A stretch of DNA of 64,000 bases from Elioraea sp. (lineage in GTDB: Bacteria; Pseudomonadota; Alphaproteobacteria; Acetobacterales; Acetobacteraceae): NCBI RefSeq assembly GCF_022842375.1, contig NZ_JALHPR010000004.1:186001-250000 (forward strand). Reading direction: 5' to 3'. The notes under the pieces were generated by a model. The model was given only the letters and a program-made list of their open reading frames with translations, had not been told where the DNA came from and searched no databases. This document shows positions 44,873 through 54,293 of the stretch, one piece after another; within the stretch, counting starts at the first letter, position 1; each line of letters begins with the position of its first letter. Both the position numbers and the translations under genes were made by a program.

Positions 44873-45538
44873 TCAGACGGTGATGTCGAGACCCTTGGGG
44901 TTGGCAGTCTGGGGTGGCGCGCTGGCCTGGGCAGCGGGGGCCTGGTCAGCGGGGGCCTGGTCAGCGGGGGTCTTGGTAGGCGCCGGTGGCTGAGGGGTGA
45001 GCGCGAAGTCGCGCGCGGCGAAACGCTCATCGAGCGTGCGAAGGTCGCGCATCGCCTCGGCGGCGGTGGCGGCATCGATGGCGCCATCACGCACCAGGAG
45101 GCGGGCGAGCGGCGTCGCCGCGTCACGCCGCGCGGCGGCATAGAGGGCGGCGAGCGGCCCGCCCGTGTCGCGCGCAGAGCCTATCTCGACGACCTCGCGA
45201 AGCCTGGTGCGCAGCGTCTCCGCCTCTCCGGGCGCGGCGACGGCGAGTTCGCCCGCAAGGTCAGCCGCGAGGGAGGCCATGGCGCGGGATTCACGCATGC
45301 CGACGAGGGCGCGGCTGGCCTGGAACCTGTCATCCGCGGCAGGCAAGGAAGCTGGAGGTGACGAGGACGCGGGAGGAAGCGGCGCGGGGCGCAGGACGGC
45401 GATCCTTGCCTCGCCCTGGTTGGCCAGGGCGGCATCACGCGTCAGGGCCTGCGCAAGCACGTTCACTGCGGCCCGTGCCGCAGGAACGAGCAGTGGCGAG
45501 TCGGGGGGAGTGTAATAGGGCCCGATGGGCACAAGCAC
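44873..45538 (-). CDS. Hypothetical protein with ADQAP repeat
   Basis: A 221-residue protein without family match that I can name. The N-terminal half is Ala/Leu-rich and helical (ARAAVNVLAQALTRDAALAN), a Pro/Ser linker lies near 51-68, and the second half is helical until a Pro-rich tail with an exact tandem duplication ADQAPADQAP. It ends with PKGLDITV. A GTG at 45538 follows GAGGAGA. No signal or membrane segment is seen. It may be cotranscribed with the SBP gene 65 bases downstream. Confidence 0.6.
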   Translation of the reverse strand: MLVPIGPYYTPPDSPLLVPAARAAVNVLAQALTRDAALANQGEARIAVLRPAPLPPASSSPPASLPAADDRFQASRALVGMRESRAMASLAADLAGELAVAAPGEAETLRTRLREVVEIGSARDTGGPLAALYAAARRDAATPLARLLVRDGAIDAATAAEAMRDLRTLDERFAARDFALTPQPPAPTKTPADQAPADQAPAAQASAPPQTANPKGLDITV

Positions 45539-45652
45539 TGTCTCCTCAATCCGACGGGCGTATCACCCTATGCAACATATCAGCCTGATGCAACTCACCG
45601 CTGTGATACACGTCACTTGACTCACCCTCCTTGACTCATGTCATCAGGAAAA

Positions 45653-45667
45653 GAACAAATAGAGAAC
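45653..45667 (+). promoter_or_regulatory. LexA (SOS) box of alphaproteobacterial type
   Basis: GAAC at 45653-45656 and GAAC at 45664-45667 are spaced by seven bases (GAAC-N7-GAAC; GTTC-N7-GTTC on the other strand), an exact match to the alphaproteobacterial LexA site. It lies 55 bases before imuA. Two TTGACTCA copies (45617-45624 and 45631-45638) lie just upstream and the second could be the -35 element, which would put the LexA site near the -10 region, where LexA would block transcription until DNA damage. Confidence 0.85.
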
Positions 45668-45722
45668 ACACCATATCGCACCCCGTATCCTTGGCAAGCA
45701 CGACACCCATGAGCATGCCCAG

Positions 45723-46436
45723 ATGACCACGCCCCACCCCGATCGCGCCTCGCTCCTCGCTGCCCTGCGGGGGGCCATCGCGCAGCATGATGCGCCGCGT
45801 CCCACCGGGACCGTCCCGGTGGCGGAGGGGATCGACGGCACCCTGCCCGGTGGCGGCCTGGCACGGGGGGCAATCCATGAAATTCTTACAGCAAAATCAG
45901 GCTGTTCCACGGCGTTCTGCGGATATATTCTCAGCCGCGCCGGCGGCCTCGCCTGCTGGATCATGCCACCCCGCGCCGCCGATATCCCCTGGCCCGCGGG
46001 CCTTCTCGCGCAGGGGCTCGACCCTGCCTGCCTCGTCCTGGTCGAAGTGGCCGGGCAGGATGCTCTCTGGGCAGCGGAACAGGCGCTGCGCTCCACCGCC
46101 CTGGCTGCCGTCGCTGCCGTTCTTCCGCCGCTCGACCTTGCAGCGGCCAGGAGGTTGCAACTCGCGGCAGAGGCAGGCGGCACGCTGGGCCTCATCCTCC
46201 GCCCCGATGACCGGCATGGCGAGGGAGACCAACAGGCGCCGACAGCGGCGCGCACCCGCTGGCGCATCACCTCCCTGCCCGGGCAGGGCGGCAGCGCCCA
46301 CAGGCTCGGCACGGCGCGCTGGCGGGTCGCACTGCTGCATGCGCGCGGGGCAAGGCCCGGCGTGTGGGACATGACATTCGATCAATCCATCAATATGTTG
46401 ATAATACAAGAATCGCCTGTGCGCCAGCATGGCTGA
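45723..46436 (+). CDS. imuA: SOS mutagenesis protein ImuA
   Basis: A 237-residue RecA/SulA-like protein, first gene of the imuA-imuB-dnaE2 cassette. The N-terminal block IDGTLPGGGLARGAIHEIL is the family hallmark (a degenerate RecA core), and WIMPPRAADIPWPAGLLAQGLDP lies in the region that recalls the RecA ATP site. In Caulobacter the ImuA, ImuB and DnaE2 proteins are all needed for damage-induced mutagenesis. Its end overlaps imuB by eight bases. An SOS box precedes it. Confidence 0.9.
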   Translation: MTTPHPDRASLLAALRGAIAQHDAPRPTGTVPVAEGIDGTLPGGGLARGAIHEILTAKSGCSTAFCGYILSRAGGLACWIMPPRAADIPWPAGLLAQGLDPACLVLVEVAGQDALWAAEQALRSTALAAVAAVLPPLDLAAARRLQLAAEAGGTLGLILRPDDRHGEGDQQAPTAARTRWRITSLPGQGGSAHRLGTARWRVALLHARGARPGVWDMTFDQSINMLIIQESPVRQHG

Positions 46437-47922
46437 GGCGCGGCGCCATCTCGCCCTGGTCCTGCCCCGGCTTGGCACCGACAGGCTGATCAGGCGCGAC
46501 CCCGCCCTCGCCGGCACCCCGCTCCTGCTCTGGGCACAGGAGGGGCCGCGACGGCTCGTCACCGCCGTGGTGGAGGGTGTTCCCGTCATCCCGGGCACGT
46601 CGCTCGCCGATGCGCTGGCCGCCACGCCCGGCCTCTTCTGCCACCCGGCCGATCCTGCCGCCGATGCCGCCCTGCTCGCCGCGCTGGCCGCCTGGTGCCT
46701 CTGCGTCACCCCCCTCGCCGCACCCTCGCCGCCCGACGGCATCGCGCTCGACATCACCGGCTGCGCGCACCTCAAGGGCGGCGAGGCAGCGCTGCTCGCC
46801 TGGCTGACCGAACGCCTCGGGGCGGCAGGCTTCGCGGTGCGGGGGGCGATCGCTGCCACCAGCCTCGGCGCCGCCGCGCTGGCGCGTGCGGGGCGCGGCG
46901 GGACGATCGTCACCGCCGCCACGCAAGGTGCCGCCGTCTCCGCCCTGCCCATCGCCGCCCTCCGCCCGGGCGAGGCGGTGCGCGAGGCTGCCGCGAGGCT
47001 CGGCCTCCGCAGCATCGGCGACCTTGCACGCCAGCCGCGTGGCCCTCTCGCCCGGCGCCTCGGCCAGCCGCTGCTCGCACTGCTCGACCAGGCGCTCGGC
47101 CATGCGGATGCGCCGATCAGGCCGATCCGCCCGCCACCCCCTGCCCGCGTGGTGCGTGACTGCCCGAGCCCACTGCTGACGGCAGAGGCGATCGGCATCG
47201 GCCTCGCCGCGCTGATGCAGGCGCTCTGCGATGATCTTGGCCGCAGGGGCCTCGGTGCCCGCCGCATCACCCTCACCTGCCACCGCACCGACGCCACGCT
47301 CCAGCGCATCGGCATCGGCACCGGCCTCGCCAGCCGCGACGACGGCCACCTCACGCGCCTCCTCGCCGCGCGGATCGAGCGGATCGACCCTGGCTTCGGC
47401 ATCGAGAAGCTGACGCTCGCCGCCGAGGTGACGGAACCGCTCGGCGCGCTGCAGGGCGGGCTTGCCGGCAGCGCCGCGGCGACAGCGTCGCGGCGGGAGG
47501 AACTCGCCCGCCTGCTCGACCGGCTGCGCGAGCGCCTCGGCCCCCGCGCCGTCCGGCGGCTCGATCCCTTCCCCAGCCACTGGCCCGAGCATGCGATGCG
47601 GGCGGCCGACCCTGCCTCCCCGCCCCGCCCGGTGCCGGAGGGCTGGGCTGCGCGGCCCCGGCCGGTGCGGCTCGCCCGCCGCCCGCGCCCGATCACGGCG
47701 GTGGCACTGCTGCCCGATGGCCCTCCCGTCAGGCTCGGCACAGCGCGGGTGGTGAGCGCCGAGGGGCCGGAGCGGATCCTGCCCGCCTGGTGGAAGCCGG
47801 CCGCGCAGGAGGGGGCGCGCGACTACTGGCGCGTCGAGACGGAGGATGGCCGACGCCTCTGGGTGTTTGCCCTGCGGAACGGTGGTCCCCCGGAATGGTT
47901 CCTGCACGGGTGGTTCGCATGA
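46429..47922 (+). CDS. imuB: ImuB, Y-family polymerase-like protein of the SOS mutasome
   Basis: A 497-residue Y-family-like protein. It has the fold of DinB-type polymerases but the palm segment DGIALDITGCAHLKGGE keeps only part of the acidic catalytic set, as expected of ImuB, which acts as an adaptor joining DnaE2 to the beta clamp. The little-finger part includes LTCHRTDATLQRIGIGT. The C-terminal extension (DYWRVETEDGRRLWVFAL) matches the ImuB family. It overlaps imuA (8 bases) and dnaE2 (4 bases). Confidence 0.9.
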   Translation: MAEARRHLALVLPRLGTDRLIRRDPALAGTPLLLWAQEGPRRLVTAVVEGVPVIPGTSLADALAATPGLFCHPADPAADAALLAALAAWCLCVTPLAAPSPPDGIALDITGCAHLKGGEAALLAWLTERLGAAGFAVRGAIAATSLGAAALARAGRGGTIVTAATQGAAVSALPIAALRPGEAVREAAARLGLRSIGDLARQPRGPLARRLGQPLLALLDQALGHADAPIRPIRPPPPARVVRDCPSPLLTAEAIGIGLAALMQALCDDLGRRGLGARRITLTCHRTDATLQRIGIGTGLASRDDGHLTRLLAARIERIDPGFGIEKLTLAAEVTEPLGALQGGLAGSAAATASRREELARLLDRLRERLGPRAVRRLDPFPSHWPEHAMRAADPASPPRPVPEGWAARPRPVRLARRPRPITAVALLPDGPPVRLGTARVVSAEGPERILPAWWKPAAQEGARDYWRVETEDGRRLWVFALRNGGPPEWFLHGWFA

Positions 47923-50900
47923 GCGAGGCGAGCTACGCCGCGCTGCAGGTGCTGTCGAACTTCTCCTTCCTCGACGGCGCCTCCCACCCTGATGAGCTCG
48001 TGCTCACGGCCAAGGCGCTCGGCCTCGCCGCACTTGCGCTCACCGACGTCAACAGCACCGCCGGCCTCGTGCGCGGCCACCTTGCGGCGAAGGCGCAGGG
48101 GCTGCGGTTCATCCCGGGTGCGACGCTCAGGCTCGCCGACGGCTTCGCCTATCTCTGCTTCCCGACCGACCGTGCCGCCTGGGCGCGGCTGTCGCGGCTG
48201 CTCTCGCGCGGCAAGCTCGCGGCACCGAAGGGCGAGTGCCTGATCGGGCGCGACGACCTGCTCGCCCACGCCGAGGGCCAGGTGCTCATCGCCCTTCCCC
48301 CGGCAGCACCCGACCGCGCCTTCGCCGAACGCCTGGCGGCTGACCGCGCCGCGCTCGCCCGCGTCACCGCGCTGCCGCTGATGCTCGGCGCCTCCGTGCG
48401 GCAGGAGGGCGACGACCAGCGGCGGCTCGATGCGCTGGCGGAACTTGCCACCCGCGCCGGCACGCCGCTCATCGCGCTCGGTGACGTGCGCTACCACAGC
48501 CCCGCACGCCGGGCGCTGGCCGACGTGCTCTCCGCCATCAGGCTTCGTTGCACTGTCGAGACGCTCGGGCTGGCCGCGGAGGCGAACGCCGAGCGCCACC
48601 TGAAATCCCCCGCCGCGATGGCAGCGCTGTTCGCCCGCCACCCGGACGCGCTCTCCCGCACGCTGGCCGTGATGCGCGAATGCCGCTTCTCGCTCGACGA
48701 GCTCCGTTACGAATACCCCGACGAGATCGTCGAGCCTGGCATGACGGCGCAGGAAACCCTGATCGCCCGCACCTGGGAGGGGGCCGCAGCGTGCTGGCCG
48801 GGCGGGGTGCCTTCGGATGTGCGCGCGCGGATCGAGCATGAGCTCGCGCTGATCGCGCAGCTTGCCTACGCGCCCTATTTCCTCACCGTTCACGAGATCG
48901 TCCGCTTCGCGCGCGGCCAGGGAATCCTCTGCCAGGGGCGAGGCTCGGCCGCCAATTCGGCGGTGTGCTACGTGCTCGGCATCACCGCGGTCGACCCCTC
49001 GAAGCATGACCTGCTGTTCGAACGGTTCGTGTCCGCCGCGCGCGACGAGCCGCCCGACATCGACGTCGACTTCGAGCATGAGCGGCGGGAGGAGGTGATC
49101 CAGTGGATCTACGCCCGCTATGGCCGCCACCGCGCCGGGCTTGCCGCGACCGTGATCCACTGGCGCCACCGCATGGCGGTGCGCGAGGTCGGCCGCGCGA
49201 TGGGGCTGACGGAGGACATCACCGGGCGGATCGCCGACGCGACCTGGGGACCAGGCCGCGAAGCCTCGCTGACGGAGCAGGCCGCAGCGCTGAACCTCGA
49301 CGTGGCCGACCCGCGGCTTGCCATGACGCTCGCGCTCGCCGAGGAGCTGGTGGGGTTTCCGCGCCATCTCTCGCAGCATGTCGGCGGCTTCATCATCACC
49401 CGCGGTCCGCTGATCGAGCTCTGCCCCGTCGCCAACGCCGCGATGGCGGACCGCACGACGATCGAGTGGGACAAGGACGACATCGAGCGGCTCGGCATGC
49501 TGAAGGTCGATGTGCTGGCGCTCGGCATGCTCTCCTGCGTGCGGAAGGCGTTCGACCTGATCGCCACGCATCACGGCAAGCGCTACGAGCTCGCAACGAT
49601 CCCGCCGGAGGACAAGGCGGTGTATGCGATGCTGAGCCGCGCCGACAGCTTGGGCGTGTTCCAGGTGGAAAGCCGGGCGCAGATGGCGATGTTGCCGCGC
49701 CTGAAGCCCGCCACCTTCTATGACCTCGTGATCCAGGTCGCGATCGTCCGCCCCGGCCCGATCCAGGGCGACATGGTGCACCCCTACCTGCGGCGCCGGA
49801 ACGGCGAGGAGGCGGTGAGCTATCCCTCCGCCGCGCTCGAGGCCGTTCTCGGCCGCACCCTCGGCGTTCCCCTGTTCCAGGAACAGGCGATGAAGATCGC
49901 GATCGTCGCCGCCGGCTTCAGCGCGGAGGATGCCGACAGGCTTCGTCGCGCCATGGCAACGTTCCGCAAGGTCGGCATCATCGGCGAGTTCCGCGAGAAG
50001 ATGATCACGGGCATGGCCGAGCGCGGCTATGAGCGCGACTTCGCCGAGCGCTGCTTCCGCCAGATCGAGGGCTTCGGCACCTACGGCTTCCCCGAGAGCC
50101 ACGCCGCCTCCTTCGCGCTGCTCGTCTATGTCTCGTCCTGGATCAAGTGCCACTACCCGGCCGTGTTCGCCTGCGCGCTGCTCAACAGCCAGCCGATGGG
50201 GTTCTACGCGCCGGCGCAGATCGTGCGGGATGCGGAGAACCACGGCGTCATCGTCCGCGGCGTCGACGTGAACCTGTCGGACTGGGACTGCACGCTCGAA
50301 CCCGCCGAGGGCAGCACGGGCGGGCTCGCGCTCAGGCTCGGGCTTCGCGAGGTGAAGGGGCTTGCCGAGCGCGACGGCCGCGCGCTTGCCGCGGCGCGCG
50401 AGGCCGGCAATGCGCGGCCGTTCGAGAGCATCGAGGAACTCGCCCGCCGCGCGGGCCTCGCGGCCGCACCGCTGGAGCGGCTCGCGGACGCCGACGGCTT
50501 CGCCTCGCTCGGCCTCGCGCGGCGCGAGGCGCTGTGGCAGGCCGCCGCCACGACGAGCCCGTCGCCGCTCTTCGCCGCCGCCGAGGGCGATCTCTTCGCC
50601 GAAGCGGCGCCCAGCCTGCCGGCAGCGACGCTGGGCGAGGAGGTGGTGGCCGATTACGGCGCACTCGCGCTGTCGCTGAAGGCGCACCCGCTGGCACTCC
50701 TGCGCGCCGACCTCGCCGCGCTTGGTTGCGCCGACACGCGCATGCTGGCGGGAACCACGCCAGGGGCGCGCGTCAGGCTCGCAGGCCTCGTTCTCGTCAG
50801 GCAACGGCCTGGCAGCGCCAAGGGCGTGGTGTTCGTCACGGTGGAGGATGAGCACGGGCACGCGAACCTCGTCGTCATGCCGCCCGTGCTCGCACGCTAC

Positions 50901-51221
50901 CGGGCGGCGATCATCGGTGCGCGGCTGATGCTGGTCGATGGCGTGGTGGAGCGGCAGGACTACGGCGCCGCGCCGATCATCCATGTGCGCGCCAGGCGGG
51001 TGGAGGACCGCTCCGACCTGCTCGCCACGCTGCATGCGCGCGGGGCGGATGGGGCCGTGTGGGCCAATGGCGCCGGAGGCGCCGTCTGGGACCGCGCGCT
51101 CGCCCGCGCCGACGAGGTGAAGACGCCGCAGCGTGACGCGCGGGCGCCACGCGGCCACCCGCGCGACCAGGCAACGCTGGACCCAAGGAGCTTCATCCCC
51201 GGCAGCCGGGATTTCCGGTGA
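47919..51221 (+). CDS. dnaE2: Error-prone DNA polymerase DnaE2
   Basis: A 1100-residue C-family polymerase, the catalytic part of the mutasome. The PHP domain starts YAALQVLSNFSFLDGASHPDEL; the catalytic Asp pair lies in DEPPDIDVDFEHERREEVIQ, and the active-site block GRGSAANSAVCYVLGIT precedes it. The length is shorter than replicative DnaE (about 1160), as is usual for DnaE2. The OB fold lies near residue 950-1040. The ATG at 47919 overlaps the imuB stop. It is induced with the operon. Confidence 0.93.
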   Translation: MSEASYAALQVLSNFSFLDGASHPDELVLTAKALGLAALALTDVNSTAGLVRGHLAAKAQGLRFIPGATLRLADGFAYLCFPTDRAAWARLSRLLSRGKLAAPKGECLIGRDDLLAHAEGQVLIALPPAAPDRAFAERLAADRAALARVTALPLMLGASVRQEGDDQRRLDALAELATRAGTPLIALGDVRYHSPARRALADVLSAIRLRCTVETLGLAAEANAERHLKSPAAMAALFARHPDALSRTLAVMRECRFSLDELRYEYPDEIVEPGMTAQETLIARTWEGAAACWPGGVPSDVRARIEHELALIAQLAYAPYFLTVHEIVRFARGQGILCQGRGSAANSAVCYVLGITAVDPSKHDLLFERFVSAARDEPPDIDVDFEHERREEVIQWIYARYGRHRAGLAATVIHWRHRMAVREVGRAMGLTEDITGRIADATWGPGREASLTEQAAALNLDVADPRLAMTLALAEELVGFPRHLSQHVGGFIITRGPLIELCPVANAAMADRTTIEWDKDDIERLGMLKVDVLALGMLSCVRKAFDLIATHHGKRYELATIPPEDKAVYAMLSRADSLGVFQVESRAQMAMLPRLKPATFYDLVIQVAIVRPGPIQGDMVHPYLRRRNGEEAVSYPSAALEAVLGRTLGVPLFQEQAMKIAIVAAGFSAEDADRLRRAMATFRKVGIIGEFREKMITGMAERGYERDFAERCFRQIEGFGTYGFPESHAASFALLVYVSSWIKCHYPAVFACALLNSQPMGFYAPAQIVRDAENHGVIVRGVDVNLSDWDCTLEPAEGSTGGLALRLGLREVKGLAERDGRALAAAREAGNARPFESIEELARRAGLAAAPLERLADADGFASLGLARREALWQAAATTSPSPLFAAAEGDLFAEAAPSLPAATLGEEVVADYGALALSLKAHPLALLRADLAALGCADTRMLAGTTPGARVRLAGLVLVRQRPGSAKGVVFVTVEDEHGHANLVVMPPVLARYRAAIIGARLMLVDGVVERQDYGAAPIIHVRARRVEDRSDLLATLHARGADGAVWANGAGGAVWDRALARADEVKTPQRDARAPRGHPRDQATLDPRSFIPGSRDFR

Positions 51222-51228
51222 CCTCCGG

Positions 51229-53067
51229 TCACCGCCTCCCGCACGTGATGCGCCATGCATCCGGCAGCTGCCAGCGCGCCCAGTCCGGCACCCAGCGCGG
51301 CCAGGGCCGACACCCGACCACCCGCGCCCACCAGTAGGCGACAACGAACAGGAAGCCGAAATCGAGCAGGTCGATGAACCACCCGATCCAGCACACGCTG
51401 GAGAGGCCGAAGAAGGCGATGATCGCGCCGATCACCGTCAGCACGAAGGCGAAGCCCATCAGCACGATCAGGATGTCGATCAGCAGATCGACGAGGAAAC
51501 AGTTCAATCGACAGCTTCCGCAGACATAGAGCCAGATGAGCAGCCCGATCGTCGCGACGATCAGCAGCACCGCGCCGATGATGGCGATGACGCCGGCCAC
51601 GACCGCCACGGGGCCGGAGACGACGAACCCGGCCACGCAGAGGCCGACGCCGAGCGCGAGCGCGCCGACCACGAGCATGCCAAGCAGGCTGAACAGCGCG
51701 ACTGCGCACCAGTTGATGCTGAAACCGCCGCCGTTCGTCACCTCGTCGTCGTCGTCATCGTCATCGTCATCGTCGTCATCGTCGTCGTCGTCGTCGCGTG
51801 GGGAGCAGGCATCGACCGTGACCGATTGCGAGACCCCGGGGCAGCCCTTCGGCGACGACACCTGCGCGACGAAGGCGTAGGTGCCCGGCAGCAAATCTCG
51901 CTCGGCCGCAACTACGGCCTGCTCGCCCGGTGTCGCCACCGTACCGGTCGCCAGTTCCTCGAGCGCCACCTGCGCGACCGTGTCCCACAGGACGAGCCGC
52001 GCGCTCGCCGCGCCCGTCCCTTGCGCCACCATCCGGGCCCGCACGCGCACCCGCCGCCGCCCGTCTCCGTCACAGTCACCGACCGAGGGTGGATCGAACG
52101 TCATCGAGGGACAGGGCGGATCGCAGGGTGCGACAGACACCGGAATGGTCGCACCGCCGCAGCCGGCCGGAGAGAGCACGCGGACGCCGATCGCATGACT
52201 GCCGGTCGGGAGGCTCGTCGTCGTGGTCAGCACGAGCGTTCCGTTGCCGCTCTCACCCGACGCGAGCGTTGCCAGAACCTCCCCATCGTCATCAAGCCGG
52301 ACAAGCACGGCGGAAAGCGGCTCGACCGGTGCGATCTGGAGCGTTGCCGACAGCGTGACGTCACGCCCGCCTTCCTTGTTGCATGCGCCGGACACCGGCG
52401 CTGCGAAGCTGATATTGGGGCAGATCGTGGTGGGGGACGGCGGTGGGCATGCCTCGACCGTGACGATCCCACTCGTCTCGGAACACCCTTCCGGATGGAG
52501 AATTCTCACGCCGTAGCTGTGCTGTCCCGCCGGATAGGCATGGGTGTCGCTGAACGTGCCGGCCGCGGAGAAGACCGCCGAGGCGCCGTCCGCCTCGCCA
52601 TGGCGCCACTGTGCGAAAACGGGTGTGACATCGCCCGGTGCGACCTGTGCGGAGACCGTGACGGTGCGCGTCCCATCCAGGTTGCAGGCGCCCGGCGTGG
52701 CCGACAGGCCGGTGACGACCGGGCAGATCCTGTCGCCGACGCAGCGCAGGCCATCGACCTCGAGCCGGGCTGAGCAATCAGGATCGTCGACGCAGACGGC
52801 AATGATCTCGATCTTGTCTCCGTCCGGCGAGCAAGCAAAGGCTCCGGCCGCGAAATGGCCTGACGCCGCCTCGAAGACCGCGAGCCAGTCACCGGCAGGC
52901 CCGACAACGGCATCCACCTCTGACGTCGACACGCCGGTGGCTTGGCGGATGACACGAACCAACACCTTGGGGCAGCCGCTGGCCGTTCCACTCACCTCAA
53001 GCCGGTGCGGCGTGGCCGAGGCCTCGCTGATGCCGACGATCCCTCCAACGACGATGGAACAGGTCAT
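51229..53067 (-). CDS. Unassigned protein: three four-Cys repeats, 17-Asp linker and hydrophobic C-terminal domain
   Basis: A 612-residue protein that I cannot assign. Residues 1-110 are a non-repeat domain. Three repeats of about 95-100 residues follow (about 115-207, 216-315, 319-421), each with four cysteines at regular spacing (C115/128/195/207; C216/229/303/315; C319/332/409/421) and immunoglobulin-like beta patterns (GVRVLSPAGC, then a TV..AC strand). Residues 425-441 are 17 consecutive Asp, and 450-580 hold four or five membrane helices with several Cys, ending in a Trp-rich tail. There is no ordinary signal peptide. The ATG at 53067 has GGGGGGAAG upstream. It is a lone gene, convergent with dnaE2 (7-base gap). 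Confidence 0.8.
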   Translation of the reverse strand: MTCSIVVGGIVGISEASATPHRLEVSGTASGCPKVLVRVIRQATGVSTSEVDAVVGPAGDWLAVFEAASGHFAAGAFACSPDGDKIEIIAVCVDDPDCSARLEVDGLRCVGDRICPVVTGLSATPGACNLDGTRTVTVSAQVAPGDVTPVFAQWRHGEADGASAVFSAAGTFSDTHAYPAGQHSYGVRILHPEGCSETSGIVTVEACPPPSPTTICPNISFAAPVSGACNKEGGRDVTLSATLQIAPVEPLSAVLVRLDDDGEVLATLASGESGNGTLVLTTTTSLPTGSHAIGVRVLSPAGCGGATIPVSVAPCDPPCPSMTFDPPSVGDCDGDGRRRVRVRARMVAQGTGAASARLVLWDTVAQVALEELATGTVATPGEQAVVAAERDLLPGTYAFVAQVSSPKGCPGVSQSVTVDACSPRDDDDDDDDDDDDDDDDDEVTNGGGFSINWCAVALFSLLGMLVVGALALGVGLCVAGFVVSGPVAVVAGVIAIIGAVLLIVATIGLLIWLYVCGSCRLNCFLVDLLIDILIVLMGFAFVLTVIGAIIAFFGLSSVCWIGWFIDLLDFGFLFVVAYWWARVVGCRPWPRWVPDWARWQLPDAWRITCGRR

Positions 53068-53211
53068 GCGCTTCCCCCCGGCAGCCCGCCAGCGGAAAGC
53101 ATCTTCCTATGCGTGATGGGAGCGCAAGCCTTGCGCATCGAACCGAACCAGAAACGTTCTTGTCGCCCAGCGATATCCAACCCGTGCGCGGATGTCACCC
53201 CGCTTGCTGTC

Positions 53212-54288
53212 TCAGAGGTTACGCCCCTCGATCGCGGCGATCACCGCCGCCGTCACCTCGGCCGTCGTTGCCTTGCCGCCGAGATCGGCCGTGAGCAGCC
53301 CGGCCGCGGTGACGCGGGCGATCGCGTCCGTGATCATCAGGGCGGCCGCTGGCTCGCCGAGATGATCGAGCATCATGGCACCCGACCAGAACGTGCCGAT
53401 CGGGTTGGCGATGCCCTTGCCCATGATGTCGAAGGCGGAGCCGTGAATGGGCTCGAACATCGAGGGCGCGTGACGCTCGGGGTTGAGGTTGGCGGTGGGT
53501 GCCAAGCCAAGCCCACCAGCGAGCGCCCCGGCCAGGTCGGAGAGGATGTCGGCGTGCAGGTTGGTCGCCACCACCGTGTCGATCGACCGCGGCTTCAGGA
53601 CCATCCGTGCCGCCATCGCATCGACCAGCACACGTTCGGTCCGCACCGCGGGGAACTCCTTTGCGACCTCGGCCGCGATCTCGTCCCACAGCACCATGCC
53701 GTGGCGCTGGGCGTTCGACTTCGTGACGATGATGAGATGTTTCCGCGGCCGGCTTTCGGCCAGGCGGAACGCCACGCGCATGATCCGCGCGACACCGGTG
53801 CGGGTGAAGATGGAAGTCTCGGTCGCCACCTCCTCAGGCAGGCCGCGATGCGCGCGCCCGCCATGGCCGGCATACTCGCCCTCGCTGTTCTCGCGCACGA
53901 TCACCCAGTCGAGCGCGGCCGCATCCGCACCGACGAGCGGGCTCGCGATGCCGGGGAACAGGCGGATCGGGCGGATGTTGGCGTACTGGTCGAAGCCCTG
54001 GCAGATGGCGAGCCGAAGGCCCCAGAGGGTGAGGTCATCCGGCAGGTCGGGGTCGCCAACGGCGCCGAACAGGATCGCGTCATGCTTCCGCAGCGTGGCG
54101 GTGCCATCCTCCGGCATCATCCGCCCCGTGGCGCGGTAGAAATCCGAGCCCCAAGGGTACTCCGTCACGTCGAGCGCGAAGCCGCCCGCGCGCGCGGCAG
54201 CGGCACGCAGCACGGCAAGCCCCGCGGGAACCACTTCCTTGCCGATGCCGTCGCCCGGAATCGCTGCAATGCTGTATCGTTTCGTCAT
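53212..54288 (-). CDS. Tartrate dehydrogenase / D-malate dehydrogenase-type NAD-dependent decarboxylating enzyme
   Basis: A 358-residue member of the isopropylmalate/isocitrate dehydrogenase family. IAAIPGDGIGKEVVPAGLAV, WGSDFYRATGRMMPEDG, FGAVGDPDLPDDLTLWGLRLAICQGFDQYANIRPI and the ENSEGEYAG loop match tartrate dehydrogenase and D-malate dehydrogenase; metal ligands lie in ATNLHADILSDLAG. It would oxidise (and may decarboxylate) tartrate or D-malate with NAD. Its coupling to a 3-hydroxyisobutyrate-type dehydrogenase gene, which starts upstream and ends six bases before it, suggests catabolism of hydroxy acids. Confidence 0.87.
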   Translation of the reverse strand: MTKRYSIAAIPGDGIGKEVVPAGLAVLRAAAARAGGFALDVTEYPWGSDFYRATGRMMPEDGTATLRKHDAILFGAVGDPDLPDDLTLWGLRLAICQGFDQYANIRPIRLFPGIASPLVGADAAALDWVIVRENSEGEYAGHGGRAHRGLPEEVATETSIFTRTGVARIMRVAFRLAESRPRKHLIIVTKSNAQRHGMVLWDEIAAEVAKEFPAVRTERVLVDAMAARMVLKPRSIDTVVATNLHADILSDLAGALAGGLGLAPTANLNPERHAPSMFEPIHGSAFDIMGKGIANPIGTFWSGAMMLDHLGEPAAALMITDAIARVTAAGLLTADLGGKATTAEVTAAVIAAIEGRNL

Positions 54289-54293
54289 CCGCG

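Noticed and set aside
47823-51344. Very long open reading frame (over 1100 codons) antisense to dnaE2, and similar long frames opposite EF-G (21098-23407), the acyl ligase fusion (710-2896) and the AfuB-type permease (34152-35762)
   Set aside because: Their translations are rich in Arg, Gly, His and Pro with no domain or motif, as expected for the complement of GC-rich coding DNA. The sense strands carry clear protein families.
51741-51796. CRISPR-like or microsatellite array of GTC/ATC triplets
   Set aside because: It is a triplet run without spacers inside a coding region and encodes the 17-Asp tract.
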